DNA of 64,000 nt from assembly GCF_023008165.1 (NCBI RefSeq), contig NZ_JAKQZA010000004.1, positions 124,001 to 188,000 of the forward strand. Reading direction: 5' to 3'. The translations under genes were made by a program, and so were the position numbers. Below are positions 53,662 through 63,568 of the stretch, one piece after another. This DNA is from Kordiimonas laminariae (lineage in GTDB: Bacteria > Pseudomonadota > Alphaproteobacteria > Sphingomonadales > Kordiimonadaceae). How positions within the stretch are numbered: position 1 is the stretch's first letter; each line of letters starts with the position of its first letter. Below the pieces are notes generated by a model that had not been told where the DNA came from, did no database searches, and saw only the letters and a list, made by a program, of their open reading frames with translations.

Positions 53662-53701
53662 TAGTTCGAATAATGAACTATATTGTTCTATAAATAGAAC
53701 A
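53662..53701. promoter_or_regulatory. Two inverted repeats, likely LysR sites, in the divergent region
   Basis: TAGTTC-N7-GAACTA (53662-53680, T-N11-A type core) and TGTTCTA-TAAA-TAGAACA (53684-53701) lie between the VOC/FMN-reductase operon and the LysR gene. The first has LysR-type T-N11-A form; the second, with the shared half GTTC/GAAC, may be a second binding site. Confidence 0.6.
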
Positions 53702-53721
53702 TTTGATGTGATGAAAGCTTG

Positions 53722-54612
53722 ATGATGAATTTAAATGATATGGTGCTGTTTGCGAAGGTGGCTGAATGCAAAGGTATTTCATCGGCGGCAAAGGTAATGA
53801 ATATTCCCAAATCAAGGGTAAGCCGTAGAATTGCGACCCTTGAAGAAGCCCTCGGCACTCGGCTTCTGGAACGCACAACCCGCGCCATTGAGCTAACAGA
53901 AATGGGCACCATCTTCCTTCCGCACTGTAAACGCATTGCTGAGGAAGCAGAAAGCGCGCTTGAATCCATCAATCGTTTGCAGGAAGCCCCAAGGGGTGTG
54001 CTTCGGGTAAGTGCCTCTGTCGGCACAGGGCAGTATCTTATCGCGCCTTATCTGGGTGAATTTATGGCTGAATACCCTGAAGTGAATGTTGAGCTTGATC
54101 TCACCAACAGGCGGGTGGATTTAATCACCGAAGGTTATGATCTGGTTATCAGGGTGGGAGAGCTTGAAGACAGCACGTTGATGAGCAAGAAGCTGGGGAA
54201 TGCCAGAGCAGTTATGTGTGCCTCGCCTGATTATTTGAAGGAGCACGGTAATCCTACCTCGATCCGCAAACTCGGTGAGCATAAGAAAATTGTTATGAGC
54301 AGCAGTAACAATACTACCGAATGGGTGCTGGAAAGCACCAGCGGTGAACTTCAGGCCATTGATGTAAAACCAGCAGGCAGTGTGAATGATTTCACGTCGC
54401 TCAGAAGCGTGGCAGAGCAGGGGGGCGGCATCGCCCTTATGCCTGAATATGTGATTGCAGATGCTCTTCAGGCCAAGCGCCTTGTGCGGGTTTTGCCGGA
54501 TTGGCGCAGCAAGCTGATTTCATATTATATCTTATACCCAAGCAGGAAGGGCCTAACCAAAAAAGCGGAGGCATGGATCAGCTTTTTTACCAAACGTATC
54601 AATGCTGCATGA
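53722..54612 (+). CDS. LysR family transcriptional regulator
   Basis: A 296-residue regulator with an N-terminal winged HTH (MVLFAKVAECKGISSAAKVM, PKSRVSRRIATLEEALGTRL) and a C-terminal periplasmic-binding-like effector domain (VDLITEGYDLVIRVGELEDS). It is divergent from the FMN reductase and VOC genes and probably controls them. The start may be 53722 or 53725. Confidence 0.92.
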   Translation: MMNLNDMVLFAKVAECKGISSAAKVMNIPKSRVSRRIATLEEALGTRLLERTTRAIELTEMGTIFLPHCKRIAEEAESALESINRLQEAPRGVLRVSASVGTGQYLIAPYLGEFMAEYPEVNVELDLTNRRVDLITEGYDLVIRVGELEDSTLMSKKLGNARAVMCASPDYLKEHGNPTSIRKLGEHKKIVMSSSNNTTEWVLESTSGELQAIDVKPAGSVNDFTSLRSVAEQGGGIALMPEYVIADALQAKRLVRVLPDWRSKLISYYILYPSRKGLTKKAEAWISFFTKRINAA

Positions 54613-54616
54613 TAAA

Positions 54617-54649
54617 AAGCCGTTCTCCGGCATTTGCGGAAAACGGCTT
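54617..54649. terminator. Terminator between LysR and a convergent lipoprotein gene
   Basis: AAGCCGTT (54617-54624) pairs with AACGGCTT (54642-54649), with TCCG/CGGA continuing inside the stem. Usable from both sides. Confidence 0.75.
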
Positions 54650-54675
54650 CATAGCTGATTTAGTATGCTTGTGGC

Positions 54676-55128
54676 TTATTTCGCCAGTGCCAGCACTTCT
54701 TCGAACGATAGGCCGCTCAGTTTGTCCTTGAGCTTATCGTAAACAACCTCTGTTGTGTCTTTGCCGGTCGCGAGGCCTGCAGCAGCGCCCGCAAGGCTGC
54801 CCACATCGCTCATTTCTGCTTTTGCAAGGGATTTAAGTGCATCAGTAAGCTGGGCTTGCTGCTCATCGGTGAGAGAAGCCTTCATATTCGCCACAGATGA
54901 TTTAAAGCTTTCTAGGCTGCTTGTATCAAGCTTCAGCGTTTCAGCAGCTTTCGCAGCCACATCCTTGGCTACTTCCTTCACTGTGTCCATCGCAGCAGAT
55001 TTTTCAGCAGGTGTTTCAGCAGCAGGCTTTTCTGCGGCTTTTTCTGCTGTGTTACTGTTTGAACTGTCACCACAGCCGGAAAGCATCAGGCCAATGGTTG
55101 TCGCGGATAGAATAAGAGCATGTTTCAT
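54676..55128 (-). CDS. Small lipoprotein, alanine-rich helical
   Basis: A 150-residue lipoprotein: the lipobox LMLSGC ends at about residue 19, followed by a low-complexity Ala/Lys/Glu/Pro stretch (NTAEKAAEKPAAETPAEKSA) and a helical domain (SLESFKSSVANMKASLTDEQQAQL...). The helical part resembles the DUF6694 lipoprotein family. Function unknown. The ATG at 55128 has GAGAGGGAAATG upstream. Confidence 0.7.
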   Translation of the reverse strand: MKHALILSATTIGLMLSGCGDSSNSNTAEKAAEKPAAETPAEKSAAMDTVKEVAKDVAAKAAETLKLDTSSLESFKSSVANMKASLTDEQQAQLTDALKSLAKAEMSDVGSLAGAAAGLATGKDTTEVVYDKLKDKLSGLSFEEVLALAK

Positions 55129-55276
55129 AACATTTCCCTCTCTGAATTGGTTGCTGGAACACACTATACCAAAAGTTTGATTTTTTTGTGGCGTTTATTG
55201 TTTTTAAATTTATGAGGGATTTATGCTATTATAGGTGATGTTTTGAATTTTCCATTTATTTCTCGGGGGGGTAAAA

Positions 55277-56362
55277 ATGGATTTAGGCTTAGCAGAAATC
55301 GCAGGCACTCTTATAATTGGTGGATATGCCGTACTAGGGCTGGCCATCACCTTTCACGTGTTGTTTGATACCCATTTATTGAGAGATGCTAGAACATTCA
55401 TAAATTCTGCATCGGCTAGAGGGAACAATGGTCAAAGTGGCACGTCTCCTATAAACAACGATGATAGTGATGTTGAGGAGCAAGCTCCATCGACAAAAAG
55501 TGAGGGACTCTCGCTTTTTGCCCCGGTAATCATTGGGTTTGTATTTGGGGCAGGCATTCTCGTAGAAAACATCACTAATATCAGTGAACAGGCTTTCTAT
55601 CAAAATGAAGAAAGTAGTGTTTTATACGGTCGCATTCTATTAACACCGGAATGGATTATAAGGGCGAGGTCCCTTACCTCGTTTGAGGAATTAGTTAATT
55701 CTAAAGAGCTACCTGCTTTGGAGAAGAGATCCGGCCAGTGGCCTAAATTTAAAGATGAAAAAATCTATCCGTTAGGCGAAATGCTATTAAAATCCAAAAA
55801 AGTTAAGAAACTTGCCGCTATTTGTTTTTCTGATGAAGAGATAGTTAAGCAATTAGTTGAAAAAATTAAAACCAACTCCGATGCTGCCAGCAGGTTTCAA
55901 ATAAATATTACTGATCGATATGTGGAACAAATGAAATTGGTAGAATGTGCGGAGCAATATTTTTACCATGCTAAAAATGTCCTTTTCATAGAGCCAACTT
56001 ACTTTTCGGAACTTAGTACTATAGAGAAGCGCGCCATATTTGGCCGTACAATGTTAATCACTTCACTTCTGCATTTGTCTTTGTTGCTAGTCCTATCCTT
56101 AATCAGGTTTTTAGGAGTGGTTCCGATTAGATGGGGTGGGCAAAAAGGCAACCTTGCTTACCATCCAGATGGCGCAAAGTTTTGGGCCTTTACTCTCTTT
56201 ATGTTAGCGGTGTTGGGAAAGTTTGCGCACGAACAGGAGAATGAAGCGCTCTCGAAAAGGGCGTATGGGTATTATGTTAGTCAGGAATTTGAAGATGATG
56301 CTGCTAAATGTGCTGAAAAGACTAGAACTTGCTTAAGTGCTAGTTTTTTAGGGGGACAATAG
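55277..56362 (+). CDS. Membrane protein of unknown function
   Basis: A 361-residue protein with an N-terminal membrane segment (about 8-28), a polar loop, a second segment (about 80-98), an about 160-residue soluble middle part and two C-terminal membrane segments (about 262-285, 305-323). I do not recognise a family. The gene is AT-rich with mixed codon use compared with the purine operon next to it, and stands alone between two terminators. Confidence 0.6.
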   Translation: MDLGLAEIAGTLIIGGYAVLGLAITFHVLFDTHLLRDARTFINSASARGNNGQSGTSPINNDDSDVEEQAPSTKSEGLSLFAPVIIGFVFGAGILVENITNISEQAFYQNEESSVLYGRILLTPEWIIRARSLTSFEELVNSKELPALEKRSGQWPKFKDEKIYPLGEMLLKSKKVKKLAAICFSDEEIVKQLVEKIKTNSDAASRFQINITDRYVEQMKLVECAEQYFYHAKNVLFIEPTYFSELSTIEKRAIFGRTMLITSLLHLSLLLVLSLIRFLGVVPIRWGGQKGNLAYHPDGAKFWAFTLFMLAVLGKFAHEQENEALSKRAYGYYVSQEFEDDAAKCAEKTRTCLSASFLGGQ

Positions 56363-56417
56363 CTAGTAAGTTAGCTGCTTTTAATGAGTTGATTTGGCCT
56401 GAGCTTTTAGGATGCAA

Positions 56418-56441
56418 AAAGGCGCTCGATTGAGCGCCTTT
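56418..56441. terminator. Bidirectional terminator between unknown membrane gene and purL
   Basis: AAAGGCGCTC (56418-56427) and GAGCGCCTTT (56432-56441) pair over 10 bp with a GATT loop; T runs occur on both strands. Confidence 0.88.
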
Positions 56442-56469
56442 CTTGTTTTTGATGCTTAGTGAAAGCTAC

Positions 56470-58674
56470 TTATTCAGCGGCTTTTGCCATATAGTTCGGT
56501 AGCCAACCTTCATGTGCTGCTGTCAGCTCACTCATCGCAATGCTTACGTCGCCGTTTACTGAAAGTGTATCACCGCCTGTTGTACCGATGACAGCTACAG
56601 GGATGCCAGCATCTTTGGCTTCCTTGCGGATGGTTTCAGCAGTATCAGCATCAGCGGCCACAAGGTAGCGGGCCTGACTTTCACTGAAGAGGCTTGTGTG
56701 AAGCTGTAGATCGCTTTCAAGCGTTACATCGGCACCCATGCCGCCAGAGATTGCCATATCAGCAAGCGCCGCGATAAGACCGCCGTCTGAAAGATCATGA
56801 CAGGTGCTTACCTGACCATTTTCAATCAGTGCACGTACGAAATCACCGTTTCTGCGTTCGATATCCAGATCAACGAATGGAGGCGCGCCTGCATCTTCAC
56901 CAAGGATTTGTTTCTGGTAAAGGCTTGCGCCGAGCTCATCTTTGGTTTCACCAATAAGAACAATAGCTTCACCCGCATTCTTAAACGCGATTGTTGCCAT
57001 TTTTTCATTGTCTTTCATCACGCCCACACCGCCGATCGCTGGGGTTGGCATAATGCCGGAACCGTTGGTTTCGTTATAAAGCGATACGTTACCGGATACG
57101 ATTGGGTAATCAAGCGCGCGGCAGGCTTCGCCCATGCCTTCAAGACAGCCGACAAACTGGCCCATAATCTCTGGGCGTTCTGGGTTACCGAAGTTGAGGC
57201 AGTTTGTGATCGCAAGCGGTGTTGCACCCACAGCGGTGATATTACGCCATGTCTCAGCAACAGCCTGACGGCCACCTTGCTGCGGGTCAGCATAACAGTA
57301 ACGCGGGGTAACATCGGTAGAGATCGCCAGCGCTTTCTCTGTGCCGTGCACGCGTACAACAGCTGCATCACCACCCGGGCGCTGGATAGTATCACCCATT
57401 ACCATATGGTCATACTGTTCCCAGATCCAGCGGCGGGAACAAAGGTTCGGGCCACCAATCAGATCAAGAACAGCTTTATTCAGGTCAGCGGGAGCTGCTA
57501 CATCCGCCGCATCACGCTTATCTGTATAAACATAGGGACGTTCATACTCTGGTGCATCTTCCACAAGACTGTTGATTGGCATATCACCAACAACTTCACC
57601 GCCGAACTTCAGTGTAAGCTTGCCTGTGTCGGTAATTTCACCGATTACAGCGAAATCAAGCTCCCACTTCTCGAAGATAGCTTTTGCCATTTCCTCGCGG
57701 CCCGGCTTCAAGACCATAAGCATGCGTTCCTGGCTTTCAGACAGGCACATTTCATATGGTGTCATGTTCGCTTCGCGCTGTGGTACGTTATCGAGGTTCA
57801 GTTCAAACCCAACACCGCCCTTGGATGCCATTTCAACGCTTGATGACGTGAGGCCAGCGGCACCCATATCCTGAATAGCGATGATTGCATCTGTTGCCAT
57901 CAGCTCAAGGCAGGCTTCGATAAGAAGTTTTTCAGTGAACGGATCACCCACCTGAACAGTTGGGCGCTTCTCTTCACTATCTTCCGTGAATTCAGCAGAC
58001 GCCATAGTCGCACCGTGGATACCGTCACGGCCAGTTTTAGACCCCACATAAACAACAGGGTTACCAACGCCTGCTGCTGCACAGTAAAAGATTTTATCTG
58101 TATCCGCGAGGCCCACTGTCATAGCGTTTACAAGGATATTACCGTTGTAAGAAGCATCAAAATTGGTTTCGCCGCCCACAGTTGGTACGCCCACACAGTT
58201 ACCGTAGCCGCCAATACCTTCAACAACGCCAGATACAAGGTGGCGTGTTTTCGGGTGATCAGGTTCACCAAAACGCAGCGCGTTCATATTGGCAACAGGG
58301 CGTGCACCCATGGTGAATACATCGCGGAGGATACCGCCAACACCTGTGGCTGCGCCTTGGTAGGGCTCAATATAAGATGGGTGGTTGTGGCTTTCCATTT
58401 TGAAAATAGCCGCCTGACCATCACCAATATCGATTACACCTGCGTTTTCACCCGGGCCCTGAATAACCCATGGGGCTTTCGTTGGCAGCTTTTTCAGATG
58501 AAAGCGTGATGATTTGTAAGAACAGTGCTCTGACCACATAACCGAATAGATACCAAGCTCGGTATAGTTCGGTTCGCGGCCCATCGCAGATACGATGCGT
58601 GCATATTCTTCTTCGTTCAGCCCGTGCTCTTTAACGATTTCAGGCGTGATTTTAATGTTATTCACATTTGTCAT
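56470..58674 (-). CDS. purL: Phosphoribosylformylglycinamidine synthase subunit PurL
   Basis: The 734-residue small-type PurL, an ATP-dependent enzyme that converts FGAR to FGAM in de novo purine synthesis with PurQ and PurS. It has both ATP-grasp-like repeats: [14 protein letters not shown] near the start, [20 protein letters not shown] in the middle and the second half [26 protein letters not shown]. It is the last gene of the purC-S-Q-L run and a strong terminator follows. The size is that of small PurL proteins, so PurQ and PurS are separate, as seen. Confidence 0.98.
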   Translation of the reverse strand: MTNVNNIKITPEIVKEHGLNEEEYARIVSAMGREPNYTELGIYSVMWSEHCSYKSSRFHLKKLPTKAPWVIQGPGENAGVIDIGDGQAAIFKMESHNHPSYIEPYQGAATGVGGILRDVFTMGARPVANMNALRFGEPDHPKTRHLVSGVVEGIGGYGNCVGVPTVGGETNFDASYNGNILVNAMTVGLADTDKIFYCAAAGVGNPVVYVGSKTGRDGIHGATMASAEFTEDSEEKRPTVQVGDPFTEKLLIEACLELMATDAIIAIQDMGAAGLTSSSVEMASKGGVGFELNLDNVPQREANMTPYEMCLSESQERMLMVLKPGREEMAKAIFEKWELDFAVIGEITDTGKLTLKFGGEVVGDMPINSLVEDAPEYERPYVYTDKRDAADVAAPADLNKAVLDLIGGPNLCSRRWIWEQYDHMVMGDTIQRPGGDAAVVRVHGTEKALAISTDVTPRYCYADPQQGGRQAVAETWRNITAVGATPLAITNCLNFGNPERPEIMGQFVGCLEGMGEACRALDYPIVSGNVSLYNETNGSGIMPTPAIGGVGVMKDNEKMATIAFKNAGEAIVLIGETKDELGASLYQKQILGEDAGAPPFVDLDIERRNGDFVRALIENGQVSTCHDLSDGGLIAALADMAISGGMGADVTLESDLQLHTSLFSESQARYLVAADADTAETIRKEAKDAGIPVAVIGTTGGDTLSVNGDVSIAMSELTAAHEGWLPNYMAKAAE

Positions 58675-58685
58675 GTCACTAATCC

Positions 58686-59348
58686 TTACCCGAGACGGTT
58701 CATTACAGATTCAAACATCACACGACCGTCCGAGCCGCCAAGGGCTGGTTCGATCATCCGCTCAGGGTGCGGCATCATGCCAAGCACATTGCCTTTGGCG
58801 TTCATCACGCCCGCAATGCGGCGCTGGGCACCGTTGATGTCGTCTGCATAGCGGAATGCCACCTGGCCTTCGCCTTCAAGGCGGTCAAGTGTATCGGCGT
58901 CTGCGAAATAGTTACCGTCATGGTGAGCAACCGGGATCGTGATCTCTGCACCTTCATCATACCCGTTTGTGAAGAGGCTATCAGTGTTTTCCACCTTCAG
59001 CTTCACATCCTTACATACGAAATGCAGGTTTGCGTTGCGCATCAAGGCGCCCGGCAGCAGGCCAGTTTCCGTAAGGATCTGGAAACCGTTACACACACCA
59101 AAAGTTGGTACACCATCTTCCGCGCGTTTGATCACTTCTTTCATGATGTGTGAGCGTGCAGACATAGCGCCACAGCGCAGATAGTCGCCATAAGAAAAAC
59201 CGCCGGGTAGGGCAATGAAGTCGACCTTGTCGAAATCATAATCCTGATGCCAGACCATAAGTGGCTTTTGCCCTGTAATTTTCTCAAGGGCAACAGCCAT
59301 ATCCCGGTCACAGTTTGAACCCGGGAATACAATGACTGCGGATTTCAT
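58686..59348 (-). CDS. purQ: Phosphoribosylformylglycinamidine synthase subunit PurQ
   Basis: A 220-residue class I glutamine amidotransferase that supplies ammonia to PurL. The nucleophile is Cys86 in [10 protein letters not shown]; the start [12 protein letters not shown] and the late PHPERM with His and Glu complete the triad. It lies 11 bases upstream of purL. Confidence 0.97.
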   Translation of the reverse strand: MKSAVIVFPGSNCDRDMAVALEKITGQKPLMVWHQDYDFDKVDFIALPGGFSYGDYLRCGAMSARSHIMKEVIKRAEDGVPTFGVCNGFQILTETGLLPGALMRNANLHFVCKDVKLKVENTDSLFTNGYDEGAEITIPVAHHDGNYFADADTLDRLEGEGQVAFRYADDINGAQRRIAGVMNAKGNVLGMMPHPERMIEPALGGSDGRVMFESVMNRLG

Positions 59349-59353
59349 ATGCG

Positions 59354-59593
59354 CTACTCCAGCTCGATGCTGTAGTTTTCAATCACAGTGTTCGCAAGCA
59401 GCTTGCGGCACATTGCGTCTACTTCTTCTTGAGCTTTGGCGCGATCAGTTGCCTGAAGGTCAAGCTCGATATATTTGCCTTGGCGTGCTGCATCAACACC
59501 ACCGAAGCCCATGTTACCGAGAGCGTGTTCAATCGCCTTACCTTGTGGGTCCAGAACACCGTTTTTAAGAGTTACAAAGATACGGGCTTTCAT
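59354..59593 (-). CDS. purS: Phosphoribosylformylglycinamidine synthase subunit PurS
   Basis: A 79-residue PurS that holds PurL and PurQ together. It shows the typical [20 protein letters not shown] start and the GKYIELDL segment. Spacing to purQ is 5 bases. Confidence 0.96.
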   Translation of the reverse strand: MKARIFVTLKNGVLDPQGKAIEHALGNMGFGGVDAARQGKYIELDLQATDRAKAQEEVDAMCRKLLANTVIENYSIELE

Positions 59594-59598
59594 TGGCC

Positions 59599-60363
59599 TT
59601 AGCCTTCCTTCTTGTGATCAGCAATTTCTGTAACATCCGCGTTTGGTAGAATACCAAGGCGGCGGGCAACTTCCTGATAAGCTTCCATTTCACCACCGAG
59701 ATCGCGGCGGAAACGGTCTTTATCCAGTTTTTCACCAGTTTTCATGTCCCATAGGCGGCAACCATCGGGGCTGATTTCATCCGCCAGAACAGTGATAACG
59801 TCTTCACCGTCTTCAAGGCGACCGAACTCAAGCTTGAAATCAACAAGTGTGATGCCGATGGCAGAAAAAAGCCCTGAGAGGAAATCATTCACTCTAAGGG
59901 CATAATAAGACATTTCTTCCAGTTCGTGTTCCTCGGCCCAGCCAAAGGTAAGAACGTGTTCTTCGGCAATGAGCGGGTCTCCAAGTTCGTCGGATTTATA
60001 GCAGTATTCGACGATTGGATTCGGAAGTTTGGTGCCTTCCTCAATACCGAGCCGTTTGGACATGCTGCCAGCGGCGATATTGCGGACAATTATCTCAACC
60101 GGGATAATTTCCACCTTTTTTACCAGCTGCTCACGCATATTCAGGCGTTCGATAAAGTGAGTTGGGATGCCAATATCGCTGAGCGCTTTAAAGATGTGCT
60201 CTGATATAATGTTGTTCACCACGCCTTTGCCTGCAAGGGTTCCCTTTTTCTCGGCATTATACGCAGTGGCATCGTCTTTGAAGTATTGAACAATAGTTCC
60301 TGGCTCCGGCCCTTCAAACAGAATTTTGGCCTTGCCTTCATAAATTGTATTGCGGCGGGACAT
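59599..60363 (-). CDS. purC: Phosphoribosylaminoimidazole-succinocarboxamide synthase (SAICAR synthetase)
   Basis: A 254-residue enzyme that joins CAIR with aspartate. The start IYEGKAKIL, the [21 protein letters not shown] segment and [12 protein letters not shown] are family hallmarks. ATG 60363 follows AGAAAGAG; a longer in-frame extension to 60561 gives 66 untypical residues and is dismissed. It is the first of four purine genes; the divergent gene upstream is the DUF1476 gene. Confidence 0.97.
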   Translation of the reverse strand: MSRRNTIYEGKAKILFEGPEPGTIVQYFKDDATAYNAEKKGTLAGKGVVNNIISEHIFKALSDIGIPTHFIERLNMREQLVKKVEIIPVEIIVRNIAAGSMSKRLGIEEGTKLPNPIVEYCYKSDELGDPLIAEEHVLTFGWAEEHELEEMSYYALRVNDFLSGLFSAIGITLVDFKLEFGRLEDGEDVITVLADEISPDGCRLWDMKTGEKLDKDRFRRDLGGEMEAYQEVARRLGILPNADVTEIADHKKEG

Positions 60364-60564
60364 GTGCTCTTTCTCGTCGCTAGGGTTTGTAGTGGTGCGC
60401 ACTACATAACCGAACATTGAGCCTGCGACAATCTTTCTGTAACATTTATTGTGAACATTTCGTAACATACGGAAATTACGCAAAGAAATTTCCTGTACCT
60501 GTTGAAAGACTATGCTAAATTTATTATGTCCAAAATAGGAATCGGACGAGAGGAAAAACAACTA

Positions 60565-60891
60565 ATGACAACGTTTGACAACCGCGAAAAAGCCTTCGAA
60601 GACAAATTTGCTCATGATGAAGGGATTGATTTCAAGGTACGTGCACGCCGTAACCGCCTGTTTGGCGAATGGTTGGCTACGGAACTTCTGGGCCTTTCTG
60701 GTGATGCGGTAGGGGAATATGCAGGTTCCGTTGTTACTGCCGATCTTGAAGAAGAAGGCGATGATGATGTGCTCCGTAAGGTTCATGCTGATCTGGAGGC
60801 GAAGAATGTTGATCTTTCTGATCACCGCCTTGAGAAGCGCCTTGAAGAGTTTATGGCAGTTGCCCGTGAGCAGATTGCAAGCGAAGCGTAA
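60565..60891 (+). CDS. DUF1476 protein, ATP synthase zeta-type inhibitory subunit
   Basis: A 108-residue helical protein (MTTFDNREKAFEDKFAHDEG, VRARRNRLFGEWLATELLGL, RLEKRLEEFMAVAREQIAS). In Paracoccus the DUF1476 protein is the zeta subunit that blocks reverse rotation of the F1-ATPase. Its N-terminal segment is the inhibitory part. ATG 60565 follows GAGAGGAA; an in-frame extension to 60502 is rejected. It is divergent from purC, a placing often seen in alphaproteobacteria. Confidence 0.9.
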   Translation: MTTFDNREKAFEDKFAHDEGIDFKVRARRNRLFGEWLATELLGLSGDAVGEYAGSVVTADLEEEGDDDVLRKVHADLEAKNVDLSDHRLEKRLEEFMAVAREQIASEA

Positions 60892-60921
60892 ATTAAATAC
60901 AGAGACAGTATTGTAAAATGT

Positions 60922-60948
60922 AAAGGGAAGCTTTTGCTTCCCTTTTTT
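60922..60948 (+). terminator. Terminator of the DUF1476 gene
   Basis: AAAGGGAAGC (60922-60931), TTTT, GCTTCCCTTT (60936-60945), then more T. Confidence 0.9.
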
Positions 60949-61012
60949 AATTGTACGTTAAGTTGTTTATAGTTAAATTCTTCTAACCATAAGGTTGTAT
61001 AAGGGTTGTTAA

Positions 61013-61771
61013 GTGTTGTCCGGGGTAAAGCTCATATTGATTATGCTGCTGACCATCTGTGTCGGAGCGGTAAAGGGCGAAGATGTATTGAAGGTTGGCT
61101 TGCTGACTGAAGACCGTCCTCCATTCTATATGGCTTCTAGTGAAAAAGGTTCTCTTGAAGGTATTTATATTGACCTGCTAAATGAAGCCTTTGCTGGTAC
61201 GAACGTTCGCCTTGAATTTCACCGTTTGCCGCAAACTCGTCTTCGTCTCATGATGGAAGAGGGAGGCCTGGATGTTGAGCCCGGGATCGATATGCGCTGG
61301 AGGCAGCGCCCTCAAGAAGTTCTTGGGTCTGTTTATAGTGAACCTTTCATGGAAGATGCAGAGGTCCTTCTATTTGCGAAAGATGCTTACCGGGAAGATT
61401 ATAATAAAATCTATATGCGTAAGTTGAGGTTTTGTGGTGTTCGAGGATATGAAATCCCTGATGCGTTGAAAGATTATCTTCCTAGTGAGTATGACAGCGC
61501 TAGCCAATTGTATGTTCTCAATGAAGTGCAGGCACTGCGGATGCTTGAGGTGTCGCGGTGTGACTATACATACATTTCAAAGCTACTATACCGATTTTTG
61601 AATATCTGGAATGCTTATGAAATAGAGGTACATCCGCATCCGCTTCAGCATTTCCAACTGCGTTTTCGGTTAAGCAGAAAGCATGAAAAATTGCTTGAGC
61701 GAGTTAACACGAATTTGGCACATATGCAGCAATCTGGTGAATTGCAGCGCATTATGAAGCGTTACGAGTAA
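61013..61771 (+). CDS. Periplasmic solute-binding protein (SBP_bac_3-like)
   Basis: A 252-residue exported protein with a short signal (LILIMLLTICVGAVKG) and a type II periplasmic-binding fold: VGLLTEDRPPFYMAS, LEGIYIDLLNEAF, LEFHRLPQTRLRLMMEEGGLDVE region (positions about 65-85), and ELQRIMKRYE at the end. The members without an ABC transporter beside them often act as sensors or partners of signalling systems. No permease or ATPase is adjacent. GTG start, AAGG upstream. Confidence 0.8.
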   Translation: MLSGVKLILIMLLTICVGAVKGEDVLKVGLLTEDRPPFYMASSEKGSLEGIYIDLLNEAFAGTNVRLEFHRLPQTRLRLMMEEGGLDVEPGIDMRWRQRPQEVLGSVYSEPFMEDAEVLLFAKDAYREDYNKIYMRKLRFCGVRGYEIPDALKDYLPSEYDSASQLYVLNEVQALRMLEVSRCDYTYISKLLYRFLNIWNAYEIEVHPHPLQHFQLRFRLSRKHEKLLERVNTNLAHMQQSGELQRIMKRYE

Positions 61772-61783
61772 TTTAATTCGGAA

Positions 61784-61803
61784 GCCTGTCCTATGAAACA
61801 GGC
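61784..61803 (+). terminator. Weak hairpin after the solute-binding gene
   Basis: GCCTGT (61784-61789) and ACAGGC (61798-61803) pair with an 8-base loop and no T run. Confidence 0.3.
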
Positions 61804-61826
61804 CTTAGTTGTTTAGAAAGCTGAAA

Positions 61827-62411
61827 CTAAACGGCTTTTCTTTGGTTTATCCTGTAACCGATAAAGCCAAGCGCCAGAAGAAGTATCAGGAGAGTTCCGG
61901 GTTCTGGAGTAGCAACAATATTTACAGTAGTTGTGTCGTTGCTTGTCAAATGTTGGCTTGAGCTAACATTAAGTATAGTACCGTTTGGCAGTGCAATTGT
62001 ACCAACGCCTGTTGTGTTTGAACGCAGGATGCGTACAGATAACTTAATTGTATAGACGCCGACTGTTGGAAACACAGTACCAAGGCCTGTTGGAACTGTA
62101 AGCTGAAGGCCGTCTGCTACAGCGCCGTCGAAATTACTGTTATTGAAATCTCTGAACCGGGCATAACGAACGCCGTTAATATCCCATCTTACGCGGAAAG
62201 CTGCATAACTGGCGAGGTCACAGAGTGAAAAACCATTCACAGTGGTCCCACAAGCATCGAGAAGTAAATTATTCCCGATAGTGGTTGGGGTATAAAGGCC
62301 AACATCAGTTGTGAGAATTGGGAATGTAGCTTGCGATGGTGCGCTGACAAGCAGAGAGCAACCTATTGCCGCTAAACATACTTTAACTGTTTTTATAAAA
62401 TTCTTCATCAT
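61827..62411 (-). CDS. PEP-CTERM sorting domain protein, copy 1
   Basis: A 194-residue exported protein with an N-terminal signal (ending near SAPSQA), a beta-rich middle part, and a C-terminal PEP-CTERM signal: TPEPGTLLILLLALGFIGYR followed by NQRK. The signal is cut by an exosortase and targets the protein to the cell surface or matrix. It is related to the next copy in the middle part (LDACGTTVNGFSLCDLAS versus VDACGSTLH). Function unknown; probably an extracellular-matrix protein. Confidence 0.85.
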   Translation of the reverse strand: MMKNFIKTVKVCLAAIGCSLLVSAPSQATFPILTTDVGLYTPTTIGNNLLLDACGTTVNGFSLCDLASYAAFRVRWDINGVRYARFRDFNNSNFDGAVADGLQLTVPTGLGTVFPTVGVYTIKLSVRILRSNTTGVGTIALPNGTILNVSSSQHLTSNDTTTVNIVATPEPGTLLILLLALGFIGYRINQRKAV

Positions 62412-62518
62412 TCATGCGCCTTTCAGGCGACCCCATATCTATATGGATTATATCCTGTTTCTTCTGAAAAATAAAGAAAATGCGGCTGTTTTGGTCAGCC
62501 TGACTTGAGGCCGTAAAT

Positions 62519-62550
62519 AAAAACAGCGCTCAAACCGGAGCGCTGTTTTT
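62519..62550. terminator. Bidirectional hairpin terminator between the PEP-CTERM genes
   Basis: AAAAACAGCGCTC (62519-62531) and GAGCGCTGTTTTT (62538-62550) pair perfectly over 13 bp. On the minus strand, it would end copy 2 transcripts. Confidence 0.9.
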
Positions 62551-62558
62551 AAATTTTA

Positions 62559-63233
62559 TTATACTAACGTTTTCCGTCTTCGCCTCATAGCTATAAGCAG
62601 CGCCGGAATAAGAATAAGGGCAGTCTCTGGTTCTGGAACTGGTGCGGTAACTGATAAGCTAGCCTGCGCAAAGCTTGTATTCCGGTATCCGTTGGTTGTG
62701 TATCCTGAAGTGGAACACCCAGTACCAGGGGGACCATAATGAACGCCGCCAATATTTACGCCTGGATCACACCATGCTCGCGCAACATTTCCATCAGGCA
62801 GCAGGACATCATTCCAAAACTCTGGAGTGTGAATCAGAAGGCCGATAGTATAGTTACCAACTTGAGAAATAAGAGTGCCAGCTCCTGTAGAAAATGTGGG
62901 TGTAAGGCCGTGTACAGCATTTGAGCCAGTATATTCAGCAAGTGTTGATGTCACGCCATTCTGGCTAATCGACCACGTGAATTCAAAATTCTCCAGAGCT
63001 GTATTGGACAGAGTACAAAAGCCATAAGAAGGCTGAGAATTTGGTGTGTGAGTGGCTCTGTGAAGAGTGGAGCCACAGGCATCAACTGTAAGATCTTCAC
63101 CAAGCGCAATGGGAGAGTAATTGTCTTGTTGCGCCAAAACATCGAAATAAAAATTGAAAGTTGCTTTGGCTTCTACTGAAATGCCGAGAGCAGAAACCAG
63201 CACACCGCAAGCTACTAAGGCTGTTTTTAACAT
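62559..63233 (-). CDS. PEP-CTERM sorting domain protein, copy 2
   Basis: A 224-residue paralogue of copy 1 with a signal peptide (ending SVEAKA), paired cysteines, and a C-terminal PEP-CTERM segment: PVPEPETALILIPALLIAMR followed by RRRK. The transmembrane part is short. It lies beside a terminator and upstream of copy 1 on the minus strand; each probably has its own promoter. Confidence 0.85.
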   Translation of the reverse strand: MLKTALVACGVLVSALGISVEAKATFNFYFDVLAQQDNYSPIALGEDLTVDACGSTLHRATHTPNSQPSYGFCTLSNTALENFEFTWSISQNGVTSTLAEYTGSNAVHGLTPTFSTGAGTLISQVGNYTIGLLIHTPEFWNDVLLPDGNVARAWCDPGVNIGGVHYGPPGTGCSTSGYTTNGYRNTSFAQASLSVTAPVPEPETALILIPALLIAMRRRRKTLV

Positions 63234-63568
63234 GATGACCCCATCAACTACTTAAATGACTAACGCGTATTTTAAGTTTAGTTATTCATACATATATTTA
63301 ATAAATATATAATGAGATAAAATTAAAAATGCAAATAATGAACTAGAGAACTTTATTTAAATGAAAATTCATTTCATAGACGGACTAGGAAGGTTGTATT
63401 GATATTTGCCCGGAAACCTTGGTGAAAGCTTTAAAGAGGCGTAAAATTAGAATAAATACCGCCCATATGTCCGTGTCAGCACTATCTTTGGCTTGAATTA
63501 TCTGTAAGATATTGTTTTAAATCTTAATTAAATATTGTTCACCCGAAATAAGTGTTGGTGGGGTTTCG
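63234..63568. other. AT-rich intergenic region with a short palindrome
   Basis: The 335-base divergent region between the PEP-CTERM gene and the lipoprotein gene is AT-rich. It contains AATGAA-AA-TTCATT (63360-63373), a 6-base-armed palindrome. I looked for a sigma-54 promoter here on both strands and did not find one. Confidence 0.5.

Noticed and set aside
26747-56400. A 30-kb genomic island inserted between purL and bolA
   Set aside because: The genes include core metabolism (gdhA, regulators) and no mobility genes or flanking repeats; base use is not uniformly different.
56797-57843. A 348-codon open frame on the + strand opposite purL
   Set aside because: It mirrors the codon pattern of purL, has no family features and no ribosome site; purL is certain.
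60364-60561. 66-residue N-terminal extension of PurC
   Set aside because: PurC starts [15 protein letters not shown]-like in the family and the total of 254 residues is standard.
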